Shown: positions 18,164-28,178 of the stretch, in pieces | Layout of the letters: each line of letters begins with the position of its first letter | Position numbering within the stretch: position 1 is the stretch's first letter | DNA from: Lysobacter enzymogenes | GTDB taxonomy: Bacteria; Pseudomonadota; Gammaproteobacteria; Xanthomonadales; Xanthomonadaceae | Direction of reading: 5' to 3' | Length of the DNA: 64,000 bases | Assembly (NCBI RefSeq): GCF_900106525.1 | Contig: NZ_FNOG01000007.1 | Location: 41,534 to 105,533, forward strand | The notes under the pieces: generated by a model | What the model saw: the letters and a program-made list of their open reading frames with translations, nothing else | Told to the model about the DNA's origin: nothing | Databases searched by the model: none | Position numbers and translations under genes: made by a program

Positions 18164-18991
18164 ATGAATCGTTCCGTATCCAGGCCGCTCGCACCGGCCG
18201 TCCCCGCCACGGCCGCCGTGCCCGCCGCATTGCCCCTCGTGTTGCCCGGCGTTCCCGCCGGCGTGTCGGCGCGCGGTTTCCTGCTGCGCCACGCGCTGTG
18301 GCCGCTGCTGGCGCTGGCGGCGCTGTCGGCGTTGAGCATGGGTCTGGGCGCCGACTTCTGGCTGGCGGACCGGCTCTACGCGCTGCAAGGCGGGCACTGG
18401 GCGCTGCAGAACGCCTACCTGACCGAGCACGTGATCCACCGCTTCGGCCGCGACGTCAGCACCGCGGCGTGGCTGGGCGTGTTCGCGTTCTGGCTGTTCG
18501 CGCGCTCGCGCCCGGCGCTGGCCGAATGGCGCCGGCCGCTGGCCTACCTGTTGCTGGCGACGTTGCTGGCGGTGTCGCTGGTGTCGGGCCTGAAGTCGCT
18601 GACCAACATGGACTGCCCCTGGGATCTGAGCCGTTACGGCGGCGACGTCGCGTTCTACGGCTTGTTCGACGCGCGTCCGCCCGGACTCGACCGTGGCGTG
18701 TGCTTCCCGGCCGGCCATGCCAGCGGCGGTTACGCCTGGGTGGCGTTGTATTTCTTCTTCCTGCAACTGCGGCCGCGGCTGCGTTGGCGCGGGCTCGCGG
18801 TCGGCCTGGGCGTGGGTCTGCTGTTCGGGATTTCGCAGCAGCTGCGCGGCGCGCATTTCTTCTCGCACGATGTGTGGACGCTGGCGATCAGCTGGTTCGT
18901 AGCGCTAGCGCTTTACTTGGCGATGGCGCGGCGCGAGGCGCCGAAAGCCGCGTCCGCAGCGCAAGCCGCGCTGCAGGGAGCCGGCCGATGA
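18164..18991 (+). CDS. PAP2-family membrane phosphatase (lipid A phosphatase-like)
   Basis: A 275-residue inner-membrane protein with about five hydrophobic segments and the three-part PAP2 phosphatase signature: KSLTNMDCPWDLSRYGG, then CFPAGHASGGYAW and then GAHFFSHDV. Members remove phosphate from lipid substrates on the periplasmic face, such as undecaprenyl pyrophosphate or the 1- or 4'-phosphate of lipid A. Because the next gene encodes an EptA-type transferase with a 4-bp overlap, lipid A dephosphorylation linked to phosphoethanolamine addition is the most economical reading, though not proven. The N-terminal 30 residues are Pro/Ala-rich. The start is the ATG at 18164 before MNRSVSRP. 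Confidence 0.85.
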   Translation: MNRSVSRPLAPAVPATAAVPAALPLVLPGVPAGVSARGFLLRHALWPLLALAALSALSMGLGADFWLADRLYALQGGHWALQNAYLTEHVIHRFGRDVSTAAWLGVFAFWLFARSRPALAEWRRPLAYLLLATLLAVSLVSGLKSLTNMDCPWDLSRYGGDVAFYGLFDARPPGLDRGVCFPAGHASGGYAWVALYFFFLQLRPRLRWRGLAVGLGVGLLFGISQQLRGAHFFSHDVWTLAISWFVALALYLAMARREAPKAASAAQAALQGAGR

Positions 18992-20655
18992 GCGTCGTCG
19001 CCCGTTCGCAACTGCGTTGGCCGGCCTGGCTGTCGTATCGCCCCGAGCTCAGCGTCGAGACCATCGTCCTGCTGGCCAGCGTGTTCTTCGCTGCGTTCGC
19101 CAACAACGCGTTCTGGCGCGCGGCCTCGGCCGCCGGCGCGTTCGCGGCCGGCCACGGCATATGGGTGGCGGCGTGCGTGTTCGTCGCCGTGGTCGCGATC
19201 ACCTCGCTGTTGCTGGGCCTGTTGCTCAATCGCTGGACGGTGAAGCCGCTGCTGACGGTGCTGCTGCTGGTCACCGCGGGCGCCGCGCACTTCATGAGCC
19301 AGTACGGGATCTACCTGGACACCGGCATGATCCGCAACGTGCTGCAGTCCGACGGCAAGGAGTCGGCGGAGCTGTTCACCGCCGGGCTGATCCTGCCGCT
19401 GCTGCTGTACGGCGTGCTGCCGGCCGCGTTGCTGTGGCGGGTGCGGGTGAAGCCGCGGCCGCTGGGGCGCGCGCTGCTGGTGCGGCTGGGCCTGCTGGTC
19501 GCGTCGCTGGCGCTGGCGGGGCTGGCGCTGATGGGCTCGTTCCAGGACATCTCGGCGCTGCTGCGCAACCACAAGGAAATGCGTCACCTGGTGACGCCGG
19601 CCAATTACCTGGTGTCGCTGACGCGGGTGGCGCTGGACGACTCGGCCTCGCGCGTGCGCGGCCGCGCGCCCATCGGCACCGACGCGCGCGTCGCTGCGGC
19701 ACGCACTGCCAGCCCGAAGCCGCGCCTGCTGGTGCTGGTGGTGGGCGAAACGGTGCGCGCGCAGAACTGGGGCCTCAACGGCTACGCGCGCCAGACCACG
19801 CCGGAACTGGCGCGGATCGCGCCGGTCAATTTCCCCGACGTGACCGCCTGCGGCAGCAGCACCGAGGTCTCGGTGCCGTGCATGTTCTCGCCGTATGGCC
19901 GCGCCAACTACGACAAGGACCGCATCCAGGGTTCGGAATCGCTGCTCAACGTGCTCGAGTACGCCGGCATCCAGACCTTGTGGCGCGACAACCAGACCGG
20001 CTGCAAGAACGTGTGCAAGGGCCTGGCGTTCGAATCGTTCGAGCATGCCAGCGATCCCAAGTTCTGCGGGCCCGACGGCTGCTTCGACGAGGTGATGCTG
20101 AGCGGCCTGCGCGAGCGCGTCGGCGCCAAGCCGGGCGACGCGGTGGTGGTGCTGCACCAGTTGGGCAACCACGGCCCCGCCTATTTCCGCCGCTACCCCG
20201 ACCGCCTGCGCCGCTACACCCCGACCTGCGACACCAACGAACTGGGCAAGTGCGACCGCGAGCAGATCGTCAACGCCTACGACAACGCGGTGATGGCGAC
20301 CGACGAGTTCCTCGCCCGCACCATCCGCTATCTGGCGCAGGACAATACGCGCGACACCGCGTTGATCTATGTGTCCGACCACGGCGAGTCGCTCGGCGAG
20401 AACGGGCTGTACCTGCACGGCGTGCCGTACGCGATCGCGCCCAAGACCCAGACCAAGGTGCCGATGGTGATGTGGTTCTCGCCGGGCTTCGCCGCCTCGC
20501 GCGGGCTGGATCTGCAGTGCCTGCGCACCGAATCGGCCAAGCCGGCGAGCCACGACAACCTGTTCCACTCGGTGCTGGGGCTGATGCAGGTGGAGACGAG
20601 CGTGTATCAGAAGCCGATGGACCTGTTCGCGTCTTGCGTGCACGCGAAGGGTTGA
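18988..20655 (+). CDS. eptA: Phosphoethanolamine-lipid A transferase (EptA/MCR-type)
   Basis: A 555-residue inner-membrane enzyme. About five N-terminal membrane helices occupy residues 20-185, followed by a periplasmic sulfatase-like catalytic domain. Family motifs are VVGETVRAQNWGLNGY (metal-binding Glu), CGSSTEVSVPCMFSPY (nucleophile Thr and disulfide Cys), the disulfide cysteines around CKNVCKG and CGPDGCF, and SDHGESLGENGLYLHG. The enzyme moves phosphoethanolamine from phosphatidylethanolamine to lipid A phosphates, lowering negative charge and polymyxin binding. It overlaps the PAP2 gene by ATGA and is divergent from a PmrAB-like pair. It is a chromosomal core-type gene; nothing nearby suggests mobility. 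Confidence 0.93.
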   Translation: MSVVARSQLRWPAWLSYRPELSVETIVLLASVFFAAFANNAFWRAASAAGAFAAGHGIWVAACVFVAVVAITSLLLGLLLNRWTVKPLLTVLLLVTAGAAHFMSQYGIYLDTGMIRNVLQSDGKESAELFTAGLILPLLLYGVLPAALLWRVRVKPRPLGRALLVRLGLLVASLALAGLALMGSFQDISALLRNHKEMRHLVTPANYLVSLTRVALDDSASRVRGRAPIGTDARVAAARTASPKPRLLVLVVGETVRAQNWGLNGYARQTTPELARIAPVNFPDVTACGSSTEVSVPCMFSPYGRANYDKDRIQGSESLLNVLEYAGIQTLWRDNQTGCKNVCKGLAFESFEHASDPKFCGPDGCFDEVMLSGLRERVGAKPGDAVVVLHQLGNHGPAYFRRYPDRLRRYTPTCDTNELGKCDREQIVNAYDNAVMATDEFLARTIRYLAQDNTRDTALIYVSDHGESLGENGLYLHGVPYAIAPKTQTKVPMVMWFSPGFAASRGLDLQCLRTESAKPASHDNLFHSVLGLMQVETSVYQKPMDLFASCVHAKG

Positions 20656-20720
20656 GGCGGTATTGCGCGGCGGTTCGGTCGGGAAGTTTTCGCGGGTGAG
20701 GCAGCGGGCGGCGTAGGTGC

Positions 20721-20813
20721 GGTTTCGCGGTCGCGGCTTGCGCCGCTCCTACAGTCGGAAACGAAACCGGCCGCAGCCCCTGTAGGAGCGGCGCAAGCCG
20801 CGACCGCGAAACC
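20721..20813. repeat. Perfect 34-bp inverted REP pair
   Basis: The 34 bp from 20721 (GGTTTCGCGGTCGCGGCTTG...) are exactly inverted at 20780-20813, with a 25-bp spacer. It is the tightest and most perfect member of the GTAGGAGCGGCGC family in the window. It lies between the convergent eptA and patatin genes, where it would make a very stable hairpin. Confidence 0.85.
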
Positions 20814-20844
20814 ACGGCTACGACGATAGCGACCGTTCGCGGCG

Positions 20845-22110
20845 CTAACTCGCCCCCCACCAACGCCGATGCAGCACCCGCGCATGGCTGCGCCGCAGCC
20901 AACGCCGCACGCGGCTCTCGTCGGCGCGCTCCGGATACGGCCAGACCGCGGGCGCGGCGTCGGACACCCAGCCGTTCTGCCGCCACAGCGCATCGTGCGC
21001 GGCGAAGTAGCCGTGGTTGACCAATACTTCGAATTCGACGTCGAGGAACCGGTCCAGGTCGGTGCGCAGGCGGCCGAGCACGTCGCGCACCAGCGCGGGG
21101 CTGTAGCCGTCGGCGCCTTCGTCGCGGTAGCCGGTCAGGCTCCAATAGACGCCGCTGAAGGCGCCGCTTTCGGCCTGGCTGAAGAACAGCCGCTTGCGCA
21201 GCGCTTCGGCCTGATTGCTCATGACCTGGGTGTAGCGCAGCAGCCGCGACAGCCACCAGCGTTTGCTCTGGAATACGAACGGGCCGCCGGCGTCGGAGAC
21301 CAGCACTTCGCGATAACGCCGCAGGCTCGGCTCGGTAGCGAGGTTGTCGTAGACGCCGCCGTCGCTGAGCTCGATGCGCGCGCGCAGCGCGTCGCCGTCG
21401 TCGCCGCGGTAATCGCCGCGCTGGTAGTCGCCGGGATCGGCCTCGAAACGCACCGGCCCGAACACCGGCGGAAAGCTCGAGGACGCAGCCACCGCGCAGC
21501 TCAGCCGCACCCGCCGCGCGCCGTCGCGCAGGTAGCCGGCGAGGTAGTCGCCGACGCGGCGGCGCGAGAATTCCCAGTTCACCCCGAAGGTCAGGTCGGT
21601 GGCGCAGAACACGAACGACGGCGACTGCGGCAGTTCGTCGAGATGGCGCTCGCCGAAGGCGCGCTGATAGCCGCGTTCGAGCAGGCCGATCCGCCACGAC
21701 GGCTTGAGCCAGTTGAACGGCAGCGTCGCCAGCACCGGCAGCGTGCGCAGGTCGCGCGCGGCCACCGTGCGGAACGGCTCGACCACCGTGGCGAGGAGGT
21801 CGATGCGGTCGCTCCAGGCGGCGAAGCTTTCCTCGGCGTCGCGGCGGGTGTCGAGGTAGCGGCAGGCCAGCCAGGCCGACACGATGCTGCCGCCGGAGAC
21901 CGAGCTGATCAGGCTCAGGCCGGCGAGCAAGCCGGCTTCGTGCAGGCGCAGCAGCCCGCCCAGATGAAATAGTGCGGCGCGGTAACCGCCGCCGGACAGG
22001 CACAGGGCGCGGCCTTCGCGCTGGTTGATGCCGCTGTGCGCGGCCAGCTCGGCGCGGCGCGCCTCGCGGCGCACGCGCAGGCGCTCGAGTTCGACTTCGG
22101 TGCTTTGCAT
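20845..22110 (-). CDS. Patatin-like phospholipase
   Basis: A 421-residue lipid acyl hydrolase of the patatin family. The oxyanion-hole glycine motif is LSGGGYRAALFHLG near residue 38; the nucleophile elbow reads SVSGGS near residue 70, with Ser in place of the first Gly of GxSxG; the second member of the Ser-Asp dyad is in LSDGGVYDN near residue 240. The region after 260 is unassigned, and a basic C-terminus (RRWLRRSHARVLHRRW) could bind membranes. No signal peptide is seen, so it is cytoplasmic or exported by another route. The ATG at 22110 is chosen for MQSTEVELERLR; an upstream ATG at 22230 adds 40 unconvincing residues. The substrate is unknown. Confidence 0.85.
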   Translation of the reverse strand: MQSTEVELERLRVRREARRAELAAHSGINQREGRALCLSGGGYRAALFHLGGLLRLHEAGLLAGLSLISSVSGGSIVSAWLACRYLDTRRDAEESFAAWSDRIDLLATVVEPFRTVAARDLRTLPVLATLPFNWLKPSWRIGLLERGYQRAFGERHLDELPQSPSFVFCATDLTFGVNWEFSRRRVGDYLAGYLRDGARRVRLSCAVAASSSFPPVFGPVRFEADPGDYQRGDYRGDDGDALRARIELSDGGVYDNLATEPSLRRYREVLVSDAGGPFVFQSKRWWLSRLLRYTQVMSNQAEALRKRLFFSQAESGAFSGVYWSLTGYRDEGADGYSPALVRDVLGRLRTDLDRFLDVEFEVLVNHGYFAAHDALWRQNGWVSDAAPAVWPYPERADESRVRRWLRRSHARVLHRRWWGAS

Positions 22111-22304
22111 GCGGGACGCCTCGCTCGCGGGCGGCGCGCACGGGCGCCGCGGGGCAGTCCGCCATTGTGTGCGGACGGCGTCTCCCAGGCTGTGACTGCG
22201 GCGCATGGCCTCACGCTCCGGCCTCGCCACAGGGGCGGGGAGGCCGGAGCGCCCGCGTGTGCGTAGGCCGCTGCGAGGAAAGGGCTGAGAGCGAAAGTCA
22301 AAAT

Positions 22305-22331
22305 GGGTTCCGGCTTTCGCCGGAACGACGG
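22305..22331. repeat. Single REP-like hairpin
   Basis: GGTTCCGGC-TTTC-GCCGGAACGACGG is a short palindrome resembling one arm of the elements at 67-152 and 5520-5631. It lies in the 288-bp gap between the patatin and glycosyltransferase genes, which shows no gene. Confidence 0.45.
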
Positions 22332-22398
22332 TGTCGCGGCGGCGCGGTTCGCGCGAACGCCCGCTGGTTCGCGGCTCAGGCCGCGAACTGCGCGCGGC

Positions 22399-23769
22399 TC
22401 AGGCCACGCGCTCCAGCGGCAGCGCCGGCGCGTCCTGGCCCAGCCGCGGCGGCGGCAGCAGGCCCCATTGATTGAGCGCGCGGATCGCCGCGACGCCGCC
22501 GTTCTCGGCGCGGATCTTCTCGCCCAGTTCCTGCGCCGCGCGCACGCGCTCGGGCCGCAGCGCGTCCTCGACCGCCTGCGCCATCTGCTGCGCGGTGACC
22601 GTGCGCCGGTCCAGCGCCGGCGGCGCGGTGCCCAGCGCATTCATGCGTCGCGCCCAGAACGGCTGGTCGCCGAAGAACGGCACGAACACCGACGGCACGC
22701 CGGCGCGCGCCGCCGCCACCGTGGTGCCGGCGCCGCCGTGCTGCACGGTCGCGGCCATGCGCGGGAACAGCCAGTCGTGCGGCGCGGCTTCGATCACATA
22801 GACCTTGTCGTTCAAGCGTCCCGGCTCGCAGCGCAGGCCGCCCCAGCCGGTCGCCAGCACCGCGCGCCGGCCACCCAGGCGCACCGCGTCGAGCACCACC
22901 TGGGTCAGCGCCTCGGCGTTGTTGGCCAGCATGCTGCCGAAGCCGAAATACACCGGTTTTTCGCCTTCGGCGAGAAAATCGGCCAGGCCCTGCGGCGGCT
23001 GCCACACGTCGGCCTGATCGAGGAACCAGCTGCCGGTGACCTTGACCTCCTCGGGCCAGTCATCCGGCGGCGGCAGGATGTGGCGGCTGTAGCCGTACAG
23101 CACCCGCATGCGTTCGGGATTGGTGTCGAAGAACGGCCCATACCACGGGAACAGCGGCAGCTTGAGCTGCGGCCGGATCGCGCCGTTGACCGCCGGCTTG
23201 AGCGTGTACCAGGCCAGCAGCTTCATCACCGAGAACAGCGCCATGTTGACCGCGCCGGGAAACTCGCGCTCGGACCAGAACGACAGCGGCGAGAGTTTGC
23301 GCGAGGGCGTGAACGGTTGCAGATGGGCCTGGATGAAGGGAATGCCGTCGGCCTCGCCGATCGCCTTGGCCAGCTGGGTGACGATGCCGGTGCCGACCAG
23401 CAGCGCCGCGCCCTTGCACGCCGGCCGCGCTTCCTGCGCCCAGGTCGCCGCCCACTGCGCGAACTTGGCGCGGGTGTGCTGGACCAGGTACCAGGGGTTG
23501 AGCGCCTTGTCGACGGTTTCGGGATTGTTGGTCAACAGGTCGCTGAAGTCGGCGCTGATCGCCGAGAACTCCAGCCCGGCCTCGCGCACCAGCGGGGCGA
23601 AGTTGTCGCTGGTGACGATGCGCACCGGATAGCCGGCGCGCTTGAGCGCCTGGCCCAGGCCGATGCACGGGCGCGCGTCGCCCTGGGTGCCGACGGTGAA
23701 GATCACCACCGCGCCGGGGGTGACGGGGGCGGCGGCTTCGGCGGCGATGGGAAGTGCGGATGCGGACAC
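22399..23769 (-). CDS. GT1-family glycosyltransferase (sterol/macrolide glucosyltransferase-like)
   Basis: A 456-residue GT-B fold enzyme. The N-terminal acceptor half begins VIFTVGTQGDARPCIGLGQALKRAG, typical of the GT28/UGT group. The C-terminal nucleotide-sugar half has PVYFGFGSM and the signature APHDWLFPRMAATVQHGGAG, then GVPSVFVPFFGDQPFWA. Members transfer a sugar from UDP- or dTDP-sugar to lipids, sterols, polyketides or peptides. The start is GTG at 23769 with AAGGAG 6 nt upstream, only 10 nt after the NRPS stop codon, so translation is probably coupled and the NRPS product is the natural candidate acceptor (inference). Confidence 0.88.
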   Translation of the reverse strand: MSASALPIAAEAAAPVTPGAVVIFTVGTQGDARPCIGLGQALKRAGYPVRIVTSDNFAPLVREAGLEFSAISADFSDLLTNNPETVDKALNPWYLVQHTRAKFAQWAATWAQEARPACKGAALLVGTGIVTQLAKAIGEADGIPFIQAHLQPFTPSRKLSPLSFWSEREFPGAVNMALFSVMKLLAWYTLKPAVNGAIRPQLKLPLFPWYGPFFDTNPERMRVLYGYSRHILPPPDDWPEEVKVTGSWFLDQADVWQPPQGLADFLAEGEKPVYFGFGSMLANNAEALTQVVLDAVRLGGRRAVLATGWGGLRCEPGRLNDKVYVIEAAPHDWLFPRMAATVQHGGAGTTVAAARAGVPSVFVPFFGDQPFWARRMNALGTAPPALDRRTVTAQQMAQAVEDALRPERVRAAQELGEKIRAENGGVAAIRALNQWGLLPPPRLGQDAPALPLERVA

Positions 23770-23779
23770 GGACGTCTCC

Positions 23780-26700
23780 TTACGAATAAGCGGCGACCAG
23801 CGGCAGCGCGGCCGGCGGCGGCGGATCCAGGCGCGCGGGTTGCGCCGGTTCGCCGAGCAGGCGTTCGCGCAGCACCCGGCCGATGTGCGCGGCCGCGCGC
23901 GGCTCGAGCATGGTCTGGTGGTGGCAATCGATTTCGTGCACGTCGAAACGGCCGGCCACGTGCGCCTGCCAGGCGTTGGCGCGGTAGTGCAGCAGGCCGT
24001 CGAGGTCGACGCGCTCCTTGCGCTTGGCATCGAAGAACAGCACGTCGGCGTCGATGCGCTGCGGCACGTAGCGGCGCGCCAGGGTCAGGTTGTTGCGGGT
24101 GACCGCGGCGACGTGTTCGATCAGCTTGGCGTCGTCCTTGAGCACTTGCTGCACCAGCGGGTTGGAGAACACCTCGTATTCCTGGCACAGCAGCTCGGTC
24201 AGCGCGCGCATGTCCTGCGGTGCTTCGCGCAGGCGGTGGTGGAAGCCGAGGAACTTGAGCACGGCCTGGGCCTGCTGGGCTTCGTCGGGCAGCGCCGGTT
24301 CGGCGGCGAAGGGATAGGAATCCATCATCGCCAGCAACTCGACCGTGTCGCCGTCGCGCTGCAACTGCGCCGCCACCGCGTGGCCGATCAGCCCGCCCAG
24401 CGACCAGCCGAGCAGGCGGTACGGGCCCTGCGGCTGGACCTTGCGCATCTGCGCGATGTAATCGGCGGCGATCTCCTCGATGCTGCCCGGCAGCGCGCCG
24501 CCGCGCAGGCCGCGCGACTGCAGCGCGTACAGCGGCAGCTCGACCTGGCGCAACATACCGGCGAAGGCCCAGCCTACGCCGGTGACTGGGTGGATGCAGA
24601 ACAGCGGCCGCTGCTGGTGTTCGGCCGCGCGCTCGCGCCCGCCGCCGCGCAGCGCCAGCAGCGCGCCGAGCGGATCGTTGTCGCCGCCGCTGCGTTCCAG
24701 CGCCGCGGCCAAACCGGCGATGGTCGAGCCTTCGAACAGCGCGCCCATCGACAATTCCGAACCGAAGTGGCGCGGCAGCGCGGCGACCAGTTCGGCCGCC
24801 GACAGCGAGTCGCCGCCGAGTTCGAAGAAGTTGTCGTGGATGCCGACCCGGTCGAGCTTGAAGATCTGCTGCCAGATCGAAGCCAGCTTGCGCTCGGCCT
24901 CGGTGCGCGGCGCCACATAGGCGCTGCGGCGGTCGCGCTCGGGCGGGCGCAGCGCCTTGCGGTCGAGCTTGCCGCTCGCGGTCATCGGCAGCGCCGCCAG
25001 TTCGATCCACGCCGACGGCACCATGTAGTCGGGCAGGCGCGCGGCCAGCGCGCGGCGCAGCGCGTCGGCCTCTGCGGTCGCGCCGGCGGACGGCACCACG
25101 TAGGCGGTCAGCAGCGCGTTGCCGGCGGCGTCGCGGTGCAGCGCGACCGCGGCCTCGGCGACGTCGGCGAAACCGCGCAGTTGCGCTTCGATCTCGCCCA
25201 GCTCGACGCGGTGGCCGCGGATCTTGACCTGCTGGTCGGCGCGGCCGAGGTATTCGAGCACGCCGTCGTCGCGCCAGCGCGCCAGGTCGGTACAGGCGTT
25301 CGCCGGGCCGGAACGGATCGGCGAGGAAGCGCTCGGCGTTGAGTTCGGCGCGGTTGCGATAGCCGTGGGCGACGCCGTGGCCGCCGATGTACAGCTCGCC
25401 GGCGCTGCCGGTCGGCATCGGCTGGCCGGCGGCGTCGAGCACGTAGACGCGGGTGTTGAGCAGCGGCCGGCCGATCGGCGGCGAAGCGCCGTTGCCGGCG
25501 GCCAGGGTGTCGGCGGTGATCTCCATCGCGGTCGACCACACCGTGGTTTCGGTCGGCCCGTACAGATTGGTCAGCCGCGCGGCCTTGCGCACCAGCTGCT
25601 GGGCCAGTTCCGGCTGCAAGGCTTCGCCGCCGATCAGCGCGTGCACGCGTTCCAGGCGCGCGTCCGAGTTGGCCAGCAGCATGCGCCACAGCGACGGGGT
25701 GGCCTGCATCGCATCGATGCGCTGTTCGTCGATCAGCCGCGCCAGCGCCAGCGGATTGCGCGCGACTTCGGCGGTGGTCAGCACCGCTGCGGCGCCGACG
25801 GTAAGCGGCAGGAACAGCTCCAGGCCGGCGATGTCGAAGGTGATCGTGGTCTGGGCGAGATAGCGCTGGCCCGGCTCGGGCCGCAGCTCGCGCTGCATCG
25901 CCTGGAGGAAATTCCAGAAGCCGCGCTGGCCGACTTCTACGCCCTTGGGCACGCCGGTGGAACCGGAGGTGTAGATCACGTAGGCCAGCTGCGCGCCGCC
26001 GACTTGCGGCAGCGGCGGCGCGGCTTCGGCGTCGTAGCGCTCGTCCTGGGCGTGGGCGAACAGCAGCGGCACGCCGCGGCCGGCGAACGCATCGGCGAAG
26101 GCCGGCGCGGTCAGCAGCAGGCTCGGCGCGGCGTCGTCCAGGGTCAGGGCGATGCGCTGCATCGGCGCTTCCGGATCCAGCGGCAGATAGGCCGCGCCGG
26201 CCTTCCACACCGCCAGCAGCGCGGCCGGCAGCACTTCGTCGCGCGGCAGCGCGATCGCGACCGTGTCGCCGGGGCGCACGCCGCGCGCGATCAGCCGGTG
26301 GGCCAGGCGGGTGCTGGATTCGTCGAGCTCGCGATAGCTCAATCGGGTGTCGCCGGCGATCACCGCCACCGCATCGGGCGTGCGCGCGGCCTGACGCTGG
26401 AACTGCGCCAGCGCGGTGCTGTCCTCCAGCGCTTCGTCGGTGGCGTTCCACTGGTTCAACAGGCGCTCGCGTTCTTCCTCGCCGAGCACGTCGATCGCGC
26501 CCAGGGCGATGTCGGGGCGTTCGAGCACCTGCTCGATCAGGCGCATCAGCCGGCGCTTGTGCTCGTCGAGTTCGGCGGCCGGGTACAAGGTGGGATTGGC
26601 GTCGAAGTCGAAGCTCAGGCCCTGGCCGTCGAGGCGGTCGAACACGAACACGGTCAGGTCTTCGGCGGTGCCGTTGTGCAGGTTGCGCGCGCTGCCGCGG

Positions 26701-27788
26701 TGGCCGAGGAAGTTGTTGTAGTCGTAAGGCTCGATGTTGATGCCGAGCCAGGCCATGTGCTGGTCCGGATTGACCAGGCCCAGGTCGCGGCGCAGTTCCT
26801 CGAAGCGGTACTGCTGATGGCGCAGCGCCGACTTGACCGTACGCGAGGTCTGCTGGAACAGCTCGCTCATGCTCATGTCCGCGCGCATCTGCAGGCGGAT
26901 CGCAACCACGTTGGCGACCATGCCCGGGGTGCTGCGCAGCGCATGGCTGGAGCGGCCGGTGACCGGCATGCCGAACACCAGGTCGTGGGCGCCGCTGGCG
27001 CGGTGGTAATAGGCCGCGATCAGCGCGATCAGCACCTGCGGCAGGCTCACGCCGTTGTCGCGGGCGATTTCCACCAGACGCTCGCGCCCGGCCTCGGACA
27101 CGCGGCCGCTGGCGCGGCGCAGGCCGCCGTTGTTGCGCACGCGACGGCGCGCCAGGGTCACCGCTTCGGGCAGGTCGGCGAGCTGCTCCAGCCAGTACTC
27201 GCGGTCGCGGCGGTAGCGGTCGGAATCGCGATAGGACGCTTCGGCCTCGATCAGCGAGGCCAGCGTGCCGTAGCCGCTCGGTTCGGGCTCGACGCCGTCG
27301 CGGTAGGCGCAATACAGCTCGTTGAGGCGCTTGGCCGCCATGCCGCCGCTGTAGCCGTCGTAGACGGTGTGGTGGGCGCGCTGGTACCAGCAGTACAGAT
27401 CGTCGGCGTACTTGAAGATCGCGCCGACCCACAGCGGGTCGTGGGCCAGATCGACCGGACGGTTGATCTCGGCCTGCATCCAGCGTTCGGCGGCGGCGCG
27501 CGGATCGGGCTCGCCGCTGAAATCGATGTAGGGCGTCTCGAACTCGTAGCGCTCGCGCACGATCTGATAAGGCAGGCCGTTGTGCTCGACGATGCGCGCG
27601 CGCACGGCTTGCGCTTCGTCGGCGAATTGGCGCAGCGCGCGCTGGAACAGCGCCGGCTCGACCGGCCCGTGGATCTCCACCGCCTCGGCGATGTTCAAAG
27701 TCGCTTCGGCCGAGGCGAGCTTCTGTCCGACCCACAAGCCGCGCTGGGCGGTGGTGAGCGGCAGGCCGGATGCATGGAGTTCGTTCAT
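23780..27788 (-). pseudogene. Single-module non-ribosomal peptide synthetase (C-A-PCP-TE), frame broken
   Basis: Two overlapping frames together encode one complete module of about 1339 residues. Condensation domain: residues 8-430 with intact HHTVYDG (139-145). Adenylation domain: about 460-950 with [20 protein letters not shown] and SGKLDRKAL. Carrier domain: [13 protein letters not shown] with the phosphopantetheine Ser. Thioesterase: GWSLGG, with a late His (CHHQTML). Around 25286-25292 the expected Y-R-T-G-D-L-A-R-W motif reads LYR then shifts frame; the DNA is 8 nt short (CTGTACC joined to GACCTGG). Read by the Stachelhaus scheme the pocket is approximately D-I-L-Q-I-G-L-V-W-K, closest to glycine codes as I recall them. 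Either a real inactivating deletion or a sequencing error. Start ATG at 27788. Confidence 0.85.
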
Positions 27789-28178
27789 GGCGCTTCCTTT
27801 GAACCGGCGCCGGGACGCGCGACGCCGCCGGCTGCCGGCGGACGCGCTGTCCGTCGGCGCGCCGTGACGAATGCGCGCGAGCCTGCGGCCGACTCGTTCT
27901 TACGAGTGGCCCCCTCTCCGTGTGTATAGCGAATTCGAAGTACAAACATGGCCGCAGCGCAGCGCGCCTGGGCGGGGCCTCTGTCCGTAGCCATCCGGCG
28001 CGAACGGCGGACGGTGGGCCTTAGTTCTTATCGGTACAGCAAAGGGGGGAAGGTCCGGGCGATGCCCGCGTTTCGGGCGCGGCGCGATCGCATCGGAAGG
28101 CGACGCTGCGCGGATGCGTTGTGCGCCGCCTTCGGAATCAATATCCCCGAGCGCTCAAGTCATGTCCATCAAGTGCGA

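Noticed and set aside
18913-20643. 576-codon minus-strand frame across eptA
   Set aside because: Mirror of the transferase gene, low complexity, no start signal or family motif.
25119-27929. 936-codon plus-strand frame across the NRPS gene
   Set aside because: Antisense shadow; the NRPS motifs on the minus strand are decisive.
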